Below, piece by piece: positions 1 to 12,100 of a stretch of DNA of 55,800 bases. A program made the translations under genes and the position numbers. Source of the stretch: Butyriboletus loyo (taxonomy: Eukaryota; Basidiomycota; Agaricomycetes; Boletales; Boletaceae); the NCBI GenBank assembly GCA_038093515.1, contig JBBPSI010000164.1:1-55800 (forward strand). The letters run 5' to 3'. The notes below the pieces were generated by a model. The model was given only the letters and a program-made list of their open reading frames with translations. It did no database searches and had not been told where the DNA came from. Position 1 is the stretch's first letter. Every line of letters starts with the position of its first letter.

Positions 1-339
1 ATTGTACAAGGATGCACACAGACCAAGCTGTGCGTGTGATGAATTACTATACTACAGGGTTGATGGGGATCAGGAAGAAGAGAAGCGCAGTGGTGATTAA
101 CCACATGAGGCATGGGGATCAAAAGGAAGAGAAGCAAATGGAGATTAAATACATGTGTCGTGACGTCATAGAGTCTAGGCTTGATCTAGGCCATGACATC
201 ATATGCTTAGTCAGCAGGAGATCACATGTAAGTTCCCACAATCACGTGCACTATGTTATGTGACCTTTGAAAGTGAAAGTTGAATGAAACGACTAAGTCC
301 AAAGTTCAAAGTATACGAATAAATGTTATGATTATAACA
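1..339 (-). repeat. Family 1 LTR, partial, inverted
   Basis: Reading the minus strand from 339 gives the family 1 LTR start TGTTATAATCATAACA, followed by the same U3 landmarks seen in the plus-strand copies: a CACGTG-rich block, CATATGATGTCATGG and the CTAGACTCTATGACGTCA block. The window begins inside the LTR, so its 3' end and any target duplication on that side are not visible. Confidence 0.9.
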
Positions 340-850
340 AAAACCTCCCATGATGTGGGCAGAGTGGTACCCCCTCAGCCCTGTTTTCTTTCCCCCTTCT
401 CCCCTGCCTTCCTCCCCATCTTCTACTTCACTGTCAGAACTGAAGTCAGAAGCTCTTGAGCTCTCCTGGACCTCAGGCAAATTGTCCTCCTCAAAGGACT
501 CATAGGTTGCAGAATTGTCATCATCACTGTGGGTAGACATCATGAGCTCGGATGTGGTGGATGGGAGTTTTAGTGTTGTGTGCAAGTCCCTTGCATTCCT
601 CCTCAATACACTATCCATGAAGCACCAACACTCATATTTCAGACTGTTGTCCCTGTGGTCCTTTTAGGTAATTCAATACATATATCCTGCCTAGAACATC
701 ATTGCTGTCGGCTCTGATGATCTAGGACCCTTTGCCAACCCTGAGACATCATGTCATGTCAGGACATTCTGTCAGTACCTAGTATGGTGCTGTAGCTTCA
801 CAATAGTTCTTGTGTGCAACAGTAAATACTTCATCTTGAATACCAAAGAC
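340..850. other. Non-genic stretch between LTR and KDZ remnant
   Basis: No gene is supported here. A minus-strand open frame of about 90 codons (about 346-618) encodes a Ser/Glu/Asp-rich acidic stretch and then runs into the LTR. It could be a fragment of a coding sequence whose end was replaced by the LTR, but there is no recognisable domain. The rest shows no repeat or RNA feature that I can identify. Confidence 0.3.
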
Positions 851-2294
851 ATGGCAAATATGAAAGGGAGACCAGTCAAAGCTCCCAAGAAGGTCGCTTG
901 GGTCACTTGGAATACGAAGCAATCCACTAGAGGCTCCAAAAGCTCTTTGCTTCCCATAAAGCATAAAACAGAAACCCCATCCAGGATGAAATCTCACTCC
1001 ATATCCTCTTCTCCAATAAAGGCTGCTGCCTCCACATCCACCACTCCAATTTCCCCCTTTTCTGAAGGCAACATGGAATTTAATGCAGGGATTGAGGACT
1101 TTGAGTTCATACCAAGGCACAGGCTCCCTACCAAGGTTTGGCACCCATTTCATGTAGATCTTTATGTCCCCTCACTTTTAACAGACCCAGAATGATTATC
1201 TCCGCCAGTGGGTTAACCATAAGGATCAATATCTGCAGATCCTGCTGGATATGGATGCCCCTCCAGACCCAAGGAAATGCTCTATGTGTGAGGGGGATGG
1301 CATATATAGATGCACTGATTGCTTTGGACAACCCCTGTATTGCACTCACTGCTGCAGGACTAGACACTGCCAACTTCCATTCCATAGGATCAAACAGTGG
1401 ACTGGGTCATTCTTTGAGACCTCATCGCTCCACCTTGTGAGTATCATCTCTGCTGTTTCCACCTCACCTGCTGATGACTGCAGGCTGGCTTGGAGCTCCA
1501 TCTCGGCCATGGCGGACATCCTTGCCCAATCAGCGGACCTGCCGCAGATATTGCAGATGGCCTCCCACTCCCCATGGATGATGGGGAATGGGAGGATGAA
1601 CCCTCTGGAGACCTTCCCACCTATTTGCAGCATCCTCCAGGATCCAACTACCTCACAGTTGTAGATGTCACTGGAATACATTTCATCTCCATCAACTACT
1701 GTGCATGTCCACAATCTGCAGAGCCTCACATCCAGCTCCTCCAGGAAAGGCTCTTTCCATCTATGATAAATACCCCCAGGACTGCCTTCACATTCTCTGC
1801 ATTGGATGACTTCATCAGAGATAATCTTGAATGTGGCACATCTGCGAGCAACTATTATAGTAAGCTCCGCAGGATCACTTCCAGCATATTTCCCCATCTT
1901 GTCCCAGTAAGTTATGTCCTGTCCCCTCAGACTGGGCAAGTTGCTCATGATCCTCCAGGACCGCTATCGGGATCTGTTGTGGGTGTTCCGCAAATGGCGG
2001 CTTCTTAAGCTTATGAAGTGGGGGGGCGTTGGGTATTCTGTGGATTCACCGCAACCTGGGGACCTTGCTCTCTTCTGTCCAACCTGTCTGCAGCCAGGGA
2101 TAAATGTCCATCCTACTGCGGAGGATGATTTATCTGAGTGAGCCAGGCTCTCCATACATACTAATGCTTCCAATTCATTGAGTTGTGCATTGCAATAGCT
2201 AGAAGTATAGCTGAACAGTCATCATGGATGGAAACTTCAAGGCAGAGCACTTGCAGGACAGGTGGGTGGATGATCAGGTCTGGCTCATGGATGG
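851..2294 (+). pseudogene. KDZ-type transposase remnant with CxC2-like Cys cluster
   Basis: Four exons can be read: 851-1153, 1185-1437, 1487-1909 and 1961-2136, then a probable fifth ending at 2294. Exon 2 has the cysteine cluster typical of KDZ (Kyakuja-Dileera-Zisupton) transposases: CSMCEGDGIYRCTDC, CTHCCRTRHC and an FHRIKQWTGSFF stretch. Exon 3 has LGHGG.PCP, VVDVTGIHFISINYCAC and TPRTAFTF, all landmarks of the family. Exon 4 begins DRYRDLL and has CPTCLQPGIN. After one more intron the frame reads KYS-stop-TVIMDGNFKAEH, then LMDG, where a family 1 LTR cuts it off. The DDE catalytic region is absent. The stop is a TGA where an Arg codon (CGA) would fit. Family assignment rests on remembered motifs; the degenerate state is seen directly. 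Confidence 0.75.
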
Positions 2295-2496
2295 TGTTAT
2301 AATCATAACATTTTATTCGTACACTTCGTACACTTTCAATTCGGACTTAGTTGTTTTCACTTTCAAAGGTCACGTGACATAGCGCACGTGACCGTGGGAA
2401 CTTACATGTGATCCATTGATGACTAAGCATATGATGTCATGGCCTAGACCAGGCCTAGACTCTATGATGTCACGACACATGTATTTAATCTCCGTT
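2295..2496 (+). repeat. Family 1 LTR, 5' 200 bp only
   Basis: Starts with TGTTATAATCATAACA and matches the other family 1 LTRs through ATTTAATCTCCGTT, then stops matching before the TATA region. It interrupts the KDZ remnant and abuts the truncated intron at the 3' end of the MTR4-like gene. A short A-run follows at about 2505-2514. The downstream target duplication is lost. Confidence 0.9.
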
Positions 2497-2571
2497 GTAT
2501 ATTCAAAAAAAAAAGAAAATCAGAGGTGTAAATTTACAAAAAGCCAAATCATGGGGTAGAGATTGACCGAC

Positions 2572-5500
2572 CTTGCAAATGTCTGAAAAGGATGCCCCAC
2601 GACACCACTGAACTACTGCATCCATGAGTTCTACTTTGAACGATTGAACGTATTCGTCCTCGACGACAGGTAGCTTTGATTCCTGAGATACCTTGGCGAT
2701 ACGCCGAGCCAGCTCTTGCATCACGCGTAAAGGTGCCGCGAGCTCCTCGGTGAGCTTTGTCTGTTGTTCGCTCTGTGTGCTGATCGTCAGCCAACATTTT
2801 ATTGGTGGAATATGAGTGATGGATCATCTACCTTTTCTGTGAACACAAAACAACTCAGTATGCTAGCACATTGCTCCGGTAGCAGCGTGTTGAAAGCGCC
2901 GTTGAAGATCAACTCCGTGAGTAACAGCTCGTCACCAGTGCTGATTTCACATGCGACACGTCCTTTCATTTCGGCGATGTCTGACGAATTCGTGAATCCG
3001 AGCCGTCGTAGCACGCGCTTTCGGCACTTGAGCTCCTCGAGTTGCAGAACATCGTGCGTTGCAGAGATCCGTTTCTTCAATGCCCGGATGTTTGCTTGCG
3101 CCGCCTGTTTCTCGGCATATAGAGTATACAGCTGTGGGAGGCGAGGGTCTCTGTGAAGAGGGTTTGAGAACATCCTTTTCTCCATGACGTCGATTTTCTG
3201 ACAAGAAGTTAGAGTCTGTAATGGTAGATGGCAACACGCCAATTGTACCCTTACTTTGACCAGGTTGAGGAACTTTTCGTCTTTGATCCCCATGTTCTCG
3301 ACTGGATCGAGCAATGTTATTCCATCAGGGAACCTGCGCTGCACTTCCAACACACTCTTCCAAACGGTTTCTCGAGCTTGATCTTGTCGCAAATCCTTTG
3401 GCAAGAATATTCGAATATGACTTATTGCGTCAACTGTCGACAACAGAACTGGGACGACAAGCGGAGTACCCTTGCGGCTTGGCGGGCAAGGCAAGATGCC
3501 ACCCGGTGTTGGCGTAGTGATATTCTTGTCTTTGGGAAGGGCGGCCCCTGTATCACAGTTCAAAAGAACGTCGAGAATATATTGTTCGTGTGGAGAGATC
3601 TCATCAATCTGGAATTCTGACTTTGTCTAAAACATGTGACTTGGATCACAGATCGTGAGGTAGCGGAGAGAATGCAGACTGACCTTTGACTTGATGCGTT
3701 TTTGAAAGTTGATAACTACGCCCCAGCCAAAGTCGGCGTCTTTATGCTTGACTCGAACTAGCCGGCCAGCCTGGAGGAAAGGTAGGCTGTATGTTGGGTG
3801 CGTGATGACCGCTCGGAAGTCCTCCCCTATCTGATCAAGTTGTTGGCGATAATCATAGTATGCGGCCACGATATGCTCGTCTGGGATATGTATCGAGTCC
3901 CGTCGTCTCTCCTCCGCCCTCGATTCTGTGTGACTGATGTGAGCGAAATAAACGACGGTGTTTATACAACGAACCTTTTTCTAGCACTGGAATCCCGGCA
4001 CTACTCTGAAACTGGAAGAAACACCGTTCGAGCATGTACTCGGGGCTGATCCCTTCCACTTTGAGAAGATTCAAAATCATATTATACCCTAGATGGAAGG
4101 CAGAATCGAGTCGATCGGCCTCTCCTTTGATCATCATCTTTGCGGAAGCGGGTTCAAGCTTCTCGTCACACATCACAATGACGACACCACGGTCATCTAA
4201 ACCACGACGACCCGCGCGACCTGACATCTGGATATATTCCCCGGAAGAGAGATCCCGAAATTCACGCCCATCAAACTTGCGGGCCGCCGTGAACACGACA
4301 GTCTTTGCGGGCATGTTTAGACCGATAGAGAATGTTTCGGTGGCAAAAAGCACTTTGATGAGGCCTTCCTGGAAGAGAATCTCGATGACTTCCTTTAAGA
4401 TTGGTAGCAGGCCGCCGTGATGGATACCAGTCCCACGCTTTAGAAGGGGAAGGAGGTTCGTTATCTGAGGTAGATTGCGATCGTCCGGGGAAAGGTTTTC
4501 GATGGCATTTTGGAAAATATTCGTGACCAGTTCCTGTTCATCATTGGAGTTGAATTCGAATTTGGACATGGTCAAGGCCAAGCCCTCGCATTCTCGCTTG
4601 CTAAATGCAAAGACAATGACAGGGTTGTAATTCTTGAGCATGATCATTTTGATGATCTTGGAGATGTCAGAAGACCCTATGGACAATGAGGAAACCGTTA
4701 ATCGTGGCGGAGTATACAGTACCTTTCTTTTCACCGCCCTTTTTGGTCTTTCCTTTGCGTCCTTTACCGCTCTGGGGGTCCGCCGGATCTTCGCCCATCT
4801 TTTCCTGCAGGGTTCCCATTGCTTTGCTGAAGTTATCCTCTTTAAACTCCCCCTTCTCGTTGACTACCAGATAAATGCCTTCACCACCAGCGGGGAAGAG
4901 ATAGTGCTGCAGGGGTGTAGGCCGAAAGTCGGTGTACACGACGTGACATGGCTGTTCGTGAGACTTGCAAATCCACTCTGCAAATTGCATAGCGTTGGGA
5001 ATGGTGGCTGATAGAAACACGTATCGGACGGTGTGAGGGAGCAAGATGATAGTTTCCTCCCAGACTACACCACGTTCCTTATCTCGCATGTAGTGAATTT
5101 CGTCAAATATAACCCATGCGACTTCTCGCATGATTTCAGACCCACGATACAACATGGAACGCAGAATCTGACCCGTTGATAAGGTGTGTGCTCTGAAGCA
5201 TGGTTGAGCACTCACCTCTGTCGTCATGACCAAACAAGTTGCGGATGGATTGATAGTAACATCTCCCGTCATGAGACCCACGTCACCAAACTCAGCAAGC
5301 ATCTCCCGATACTTTTGATTACTGAGTGCCTACACGGAAACAAACGCATCGATCTCTCAGCTTACACAAATACGGATTCAAACTCGCTCACTTTTATTGG
5401 ACTAGTGTATATTACACGTTGCCGGTTCTGGAGACATTGCGCTATGGCGTACTCAGCCACCACTGTCTTACCGGCGCTAGTATGCGCCGATACCAAGACA

Positions 5501-6019
5501 CTTTCATTCCGCTGGATAGCATACACCGAAACCTGTTGGAACGGATCGAGCGTAAATTTGTATTCCCGAGCGGGCTTTGAGGGAGGGATATGTTTTCCAA
5601 TGGGAACATAGTCGTAGCAGGGAGGAACGGCGACTTGATGCCGGACCTGAGCAACATGAGAATAGACGGCAAAGTCTTGGGGCTTCACAAACCTGATGTC
5701 GAAGTTCCAGTCTCGAGCCCTCTTCGACAGGACCAGTCAATCCACTACTCGCAGCTATCTCACGCTTCGCCTCCGTTTGAAACTCATCGACCACAACAGG
5801 GGCTGGGCTTGCAGCACGAGGTCGTTTTACAGGTCTGTCGACGACTTCACGCGGCGGTAGTCTGCCCGGTTCGGCATTGCCGGGACTCGACTTTCGCTTT
5901 TGACTTGAGGTGGACGCGGGAGCAGAAGCAGGTATCGGTATCTTGTCTGCGAGTACCTCATTATCGCTTTCGTCCTCTGGCGGGGCATTATCGAGGAAAG
6001 AAAACAAGTCCGGCGCCAT
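2572..6019 (-). CDS. MTR4: MTR4-like DExH RNA helicase of the nuclear exosome (3' end missing)
   Basis: Nine exons, in gene order: 5693-6019, 5392-5646, 5216-5329, 4723-5167, 3975-4676, 3684-3925, 3255-3626, 2832-3197, 2572-2772. They give 1008 continuous codons. The start at 6019 ([11 protein letters not shown]) is preferred over a Met four codons upstream. Visible landmarks are AHTSAGKT (163-170, Walker A), DEIH (254-257), SAT (285-287), a motif VI stretch [12 protein letters not shown], and a KOW/arch segment around [19 protein letters not shown]4 is the 3'-5' helicase of TRAMP-type complexes that feeds nuclear RNAs to the exosome. The reading ends at ...GASFSDICK followed by a GTCGGT donor. 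About 70 residues that normally close the ratchet domain are absent, and transposon sequence begins 75 bp further on. Confidence 0.9.
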
Positions 6020-6875
6020 CGCGAACAGCAATGAAGGAACTTCATCTCGTGCTTACCAGCTGGTGCTAGTTGATTATGTAAAGAACAAGTATTCCCAGGG
6101 CCATTGAACTTACAACTCCATTGAAAGCCTCTGGTAAGTCCTTGGTACAAACTTGTCTACTCCACTGTCTATAACTTACAAGGCATTTCTGCATCGGTGT
6201 CCTAACAATGCAGTGCTCCCGTGTTCGTTCATAAGGCCTGCGTCGGCCTATCAGCGTTTCCCGCGCTTCCCAAGTCTCCCGCATTCCCGACGCTTAGTCA
6301 TCAACATTGAACTTTTCCGAGGGTTGATTTAAATTAATCATGATTCTCTCCACCGTGACTTTAAGGCAGAACCGGGCGTTCTCGTAGTGCATGGTGGCTG
6401 CGATGAGGAGGTGTTTCAACACATCGTACTGCATGGAAATGCTGCTGGCCACTGGGCTCGACGGTGACAACGACGGTGCTCACTTCAACTTGAACAGCCT
6501 CAGATCCAGCCTACTCGAGTGCATCGCAACTCCCAGCTCGGATCTCAATAGTCGGACATCGGCTAACTCAACATCGACACGGCGACAAAACATTGAAGTC
6601 GAAGTATATAATTTGTCTCACATTTGCCATTGAGTTCACTTGGACAAGAACCCAGGTTCAAATGCCTAGAACCGATTTGGAGACAAGAGCGGTGTGTCTC
6701 ACATTTGCTCCACTGTCAGACCAGATCTGGGGTTACCCGCAAAGAACGTTCCACCTGAATCTTTTATTCTATTGTCGTAAGCTGTCCGTTCTTGTCCAAC
6801 TGAACACCGAATCCACGTATAAGAGGTTCCTTGTTGTATCGGCTCGCGATGTGAAAGCATTGGAAGCCTCCTCCA
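6020..6875. promoter_or_regulatory. Divergent intergenic region MTR4 / P450
   Basis: 856 bp between two divergent start codons. No coding frame resembles a known protein. An AGTATATAA sequence at about 6603 could serve the P450 gene. A short TGTCTCACATTTGC motif occurs twice (about 6614 and 6694). Otherwise nothing is recognisable. Confidence 0.4.
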
Positions 6876-9061
6876 ATGTCGTTCTCTCATCCCCTTTCAA
6901 TTCTCGTCGCGCTCTGGGGTGCGGTGACGATTTACATTGTGCGCAATCGCCGATTGCGAACACGGTATCCGCTCCCCCCCGGTCCGAAACCTCTCCCTCT
7001 GATTGGAAACTTGCTCGATATTCCCTTGAAGGACGAGGCTGCGACTTACAACGCGTGGGCCAAAAAATATGGTTCGTGCCTACTTCGTCGACGCACGCAG
7101 TTTGATCCTAAAACCCACTTCAAGGTGACTTGGTGTATGCCAATGTTATAGGACACCGCCTGCTCTTCGTCAACTCCGCGCAGATAGCATATGATCTCTT
7201 CGAAAAGCAGTTTCACAATTACTCTGATAGAAACAAGTTACCAATGATCAACGACTTGTGAGTCTCTCTCCGACGAAGCAAGAACAAGGTTAATCATTTC
7301 ATCATTTAGAATGGGATGGGACTGGAGCTTCGGCCACATGCCATACGGTTCGTATCTCTTTTCCACGAAGCACACAGATCAGTGATATCTGCTTGCTTGT
7401 TCAGGGGAGCGCTGGAGAAAACATCGCAAGATGTTTGAGCGCCAATTCCGGCCTTCTGTAGCCCCGACTTACTGGCCCCTCCAGCGGAAAGAAGCCCATA
7501 CACTTCTCAGAAACATATTGGACTCTCCGGAAAACCTCATTGAGCACCTCAGGCAGTGAGAAAAGACAATTCACCATCCGCTTCACGCGCTAATTGCCAC
7601 ACAGAAATTCAGCGGCGGTCATCATGAATGTGATCTACGGAATAGAGATTTCACCAAAGGCGGACCGGTATATTGAAATCGCTGAAAAGGCTTTGGAGGG
7701 AATGGCCAAGGCGGCGGCTCCGGGAGCGTTTCTTGTTGACGTCTTTCCATGTTGTGAGTGCTGCTCTCGGGCGAGATGGTACCCAACTGACTACAATGCA
7801 ACAGTGAAATACATTCCAGCTTGGGTGCCTGGGGCAGGATTCCAGAAGAAGGCCGCAAATTGGAAGAACTATGTGATGGAAATGCGAGATGCACCCTTTA
7901 CAGCTGTGCAGAAAGCATTGGTTAGTGTTGCCAATTTGGTGCGGGCTAAACTAACCCCTCGGAAGGATGCGGGAACTGCATCACCGTGCTTTGTTACCCA
8001 CCTCATGAACGATTTAAATAATGGCAAGGACGACGCGGAAGAGCAAGTCGAGATAATCAGAGGGTGTGCTGGCCTTGCATATGCCGGTAAGACTTGATAT
8101 CAGTGTCAGACTTGCGAGGTACTCATTGGCATCCTTAGCTGGCGCAGAAAGTGTAAGGAGATGATTTCAGCCGCAAATTTAGTGTACTGATTCCATCTAG
8201 ACTGTTTCCTCATTGTCGTCGTTCTTCTTGGCCATGGTTATTCACCCTGCCGTCCAAGCCAAGGCACAAGCGGAACTGGACTCTGTCGTCGGGCCTGGAC
8301 GCCTCCCTGACTACAACGATAGACCGTCCATGCCATACATTAACGCTATCGTTAAAGAAGTGCTTCGGTGGAATCCCGTAGCTCCGCTTGGTGATTATTC
8401 GCCGTCGATGGTGATGATCAACGGGACTAATGCATTCTTCTTCAGGTCTTCCCCATATGGTCACCAAGGACGACATCTATAATGGATACTTCATACCCGC
8501 TGGAACGACGATTATCGGCAACACTTGGTCAGCTAGTCGTTCCTTAGCGAGACTCTAGGCCACCGAGATACTGAGATCAGCCCGATACAGGACCATCTTG
8601 CACAACGAGCAAAACTATTACCAGCCAATGGATTTCATACCGGAGAGATTCCTGAATGCAGATGGAAGTGAAAACGAGCAAGTTCTCGATCCTGCAACAT
8701 CGGCGTTCGGCCACGGACGACGGTAAATTTAAATATGGTTTTGTTCCCATGTAGTTCTTGATGGCCCCATGCGCAGCATCTGTCCAGGCCGTTTCATGGC
8801 TGACGCAACCTTGTGGATCTCCATCGCATGCATCCTCACCGTTTTCGACATTCACCCTGGCAAAGATGAGAACGGTGATCCAGTTGAGGCCAAGGCAGAA
8901 TTTGAGTCCGGAATGATCTGGTAGGTGCAATGCGCCCTAATGCAAGAGTGGTCACCGCTCAATAGAATTGATCCAGTCACCCCAAAGCCTTTTCTTTTGC
9001 CATTACTCCTCGATCCGAAGCGGCGAAAGCAATCATCAAGGAGACGGCAATTCTCTCGTAA
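6876..9061 (+). CDS. Cytochrome P450 monooxygenase, complete
   Basis: Thirteen exons: 6876-7071, 7125-7257, 7310-7347, 7405-7555, 7605-7753, 7805-7920, 7966-8086, 8139-8152, 8201-8390, 8446-8527, 8591-8722, 8777-8920, 8977-9061. They join to 516 residues. An N-terminal membrane anchor (about 5-22) is followed by the proline hinge PLPPGPKPLPLIGN. The I-helix oxygen-binding stretch AGAEST lies near 302-307, ExxR is E359-R362, PERF is 414-417 and the heme loop FGHGRRICPG is 436-445 with ligand Cys443. This is a microsomal class II enzyme that would need a P450 reductase. It resembles the basidiomycete P450s often annotated as O-methylsterigmatocystin oxidoreductase-like, but the substrate cannot be told. 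Exon 8 is only 14 nt. Intron 6 (7921-7965) is 45 bp and in frame, so retention would still encode protein. The gene converges on NRAP, with 78 bp between stops. Confidence 0.9.
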
Positions 9062-9139
9062 CTACCCCCTTTTCTGTCCGCTCCGATTGTGGCAAGAGAT
9101 GTCGTACACCAAACAAATTGTCGTATGCTTAGCCTACAA

Positions 9140-12100
9140 TCAATTTTCGCGCACGGTTATTTTTTTTATGAGACCTGTACCCAACCGTTCAATCTCATCC
9201 AATACGGATTGTTGATTGAGCAGGACGGTGTCTCTTTTGTTCTTTTCTTGGGACCTTTTCCCCTGTAACTTGATGAGTTACACATTTGTATGCAAATATA
9301 GATGATCTTACCTCCGTGGTCGGCGTGCTTGAGAAACCTCCCAGAACTCTGAATGGACGAATTGCAGAAATGTTCAAGAGCCAGATCGCACCGATACGAT
9401 GTCCACCGTAGATGTCATAAAAGAACTTGAATGTGTCCATGTATATCGACTAGTTAAAACGATCAGGTTGTGCAGATATAGTCGGAAGAGCACCTTGCGC
9501 ACCTGCAAGTCGTCGAATAACATGCGAACTGGATCAAACCCAGGGCGTGACACTGGGTCACCATCGATGGCATGACCCCCACAACTTTTCGACCATACCT
9601 GCTCATCGGCATCAATGTTTTGGTAGTACCTGGGTAACACAGTAGGGTCAAGTTCGATGATAATATCATAGTCATCTGTTGCATGAGAAAAAAGCCGCTA
9701 CAGGACGCGGTAAGCACACAACCGAACCAGCTGAGTGTGATTCCTAACCTTCACGCTGTATGAATCAATGTCGGTTTCCTGTAGGATCTTAAAAGCTTCC
9801 TCTGCTAGCGCACGTAAGCGACGCGCAGCTACGATATCCGGACCACTTGAAGTCCACATTTTCCCACCTGGATCCTCCGAGGTTGAAATAGTCCATATGC
9901 CCTCTTTTGAGCCTACAGCTACGACAGAAGGTTCCGTCAGTGGGCCGTTATCCTCGTACAGAGGGACGAATAATGGATTTTCAAGTTTCCAGTCCTTTAA
10001 AAACTCCATTATGAGTGCAAACCCATGCTCCTTGCTCCTCGGTATGCCGACAGTCGTGTCGGGTAATGTTACACCTGTACCGATGAATAGGCGGGCACAT
10101 ATTATTTCCACCGCTTCCTCTGATACATGGATCCCAAGAAGCCAATGGGATGCGAGCCAGCGTTTAACCAGACGGACTGTTGCAGGGTATGCTATGTATC
10201 GATGAGAAAGGGTGGCGATGGCGCGGTGATGTCTGGGAGCATGGATGAAGCGGCGAGTGTAGAGATCCAAGGCTCGACGCGCCGAGCATTGATCTTTGGG
10301 GGGCTGGGAATGATGTTCGACAGGCGTTTTAACAGATGATGCAAGCCGTTCGAGCAGGACTACCTCTCGGTCATGCCATATTCGAGCGGAAAACGACCAG
10401 CCCTCGGGGGTGAGTATCTCGAGCGATGCGTGTTCCTGTATGTCTGAGTCACAAGACTGTTCAATATGCACAGCTGCGCGGAGACCAGGGTTAGCTGTCA
10501 TCAGAGCAGATGCGATTGTCTCGAAGAAAGCTGATTTAATCTTTTGGATAGCAAGTAGGTCGTCCGGCCATTTTGAAGATTTCTCAAATTCTAGGACGAT
10601 GGGAATCTGAGGAAGGTATCGAAGCGGAGTGGGGAATGCGAGAGAGGAGGATAGCGGGAGGGGGAAGGGGCTAAAGGTGCTTGTGTATCGGAGATACTCA
10701 GATACGGGGCTAACATTCAAGAGGGCGAGGGGCAGCTTCTCATCCAGAGATTTGAGGTTCTTGACTACGCCATCGAAAGCAGTTAAAGCAGCCTTGAATC
10801 CTACGGTTGTACCGGAACACTGGTGAAGACTTGCCACGTGATCTGGAAGGTGAAGCTTCGCATCAAAGGGCGTTGCGATGGCCTGGATATCCGCTATCGG
10901 AATTCCAAAGTGAAGATGTAGGAGATGGCGGACGATGAAAGCCGGGATGTGCGCTCTCTCATCGGAAGTTTTCACCTCCCAGACAACGGATTCAACTATA
11001 CGACCGTCTTTAAATCGACGTAGCTCGGCTTTGTGACCCCACAGCTGACGGAACTCCCTGGCAGCTTGAGTGTCTTGTTCCTCAGCGGCGGGACCATGGT
11101 CGACGAGCCTGAATGCATCATTGGGACTGTATATGAGTCCGATATAGATAGCAGATATCCGTGGAGGACTTGACATTTCGGAAATACTCCGTACATTCGA
11201 GGGTGGGTGGAAAATCGTGACAGCCCGTACGCGGTCCCCAAGACCTCGTCGGAGAATCCTCGAAATTACTGCAAGGAGAGCTTTGTCCGGGGTTCCATAC
11301 TCCACACACTCAAAGGTTGTTCGGTGTTTCGATACGTGCAAGAGATCAACCCTGTATGGTGTCAAACACCATGTTTACAACCAGAAATGACTAACTTGCC
11401 GTATAACCGCATCGCAGCGTTTTGAGAGGTGGGTTTGGTCCTTGAGAAAAATACTTGCGAACACGTCATCTCTTGCAGCAGAGTCGTTCAGTTGTTCGAG
11501 CGTTTGCTGTGCATCGTATCGAAGCTTTGGTAGGAGTGTTATTGGATATTGGCGGATATTCAAAAACCAACCATACCATGTCAAGAGACGTCAAAGGAAC
11601 ATCGACTAGATGGTTTATAGTAGAAGTTGCTTCGACAAAGACAGCGGAATGGTTGGATGAATATTCTTCTGGCGAGAACTAGACGAACAGTCATGAGCCT
11701 TGCGTCAAGGTTCGCGCTGTTGCTTACCTTGTGTCCGTTGATAGACTTCACGAATACAGGTGCATTCTCAAATTCTTGTTTGGCTAACAGACCTGCATAA
11801 GGACGGGTAAAGGGTGAAGCACAAGAATCTTACCCAAAAAGTCTAAGGAAGCCCGGAAGAGTTGATATGAACTTAAACCTTTTCCAACAGATCTCCTTCC
11901 GCCAGCCTTCCTTTTTCCAAGAACAGAAACAGGCTCTTCCCCGTCAAGAAGGAAACTCAATACAGAAGCCCACCACATCCCTTTTCCTTCAAATCCGTGA
12001 ACACAGAGCGCACCTTCGCCATATCCTCTCTGGTTTGCCCACACTCGGAGCAATGTATGGGCGTCCCCGAACGCCGAACTAGATTGCACGAGGGCATTGG

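Noticed and set aside
1346..1948. 200-codon minus-strand ORF
   Set aside because: It overlaps the KDZ Cys-cluster and following exon, whose motifs on the plus strand are specific; the antisense frame has none.
6391..6633. 80-codon plus-strand ORF between MTR4 and the P450
   Set aside because: No motif, no exon partner and promoter location; probably chance.
11352..11399. Frameshift in NRAP at this point
   Set aside because: A GC-AG intron restores the frame exactly, and the total coding length is divisible by three.
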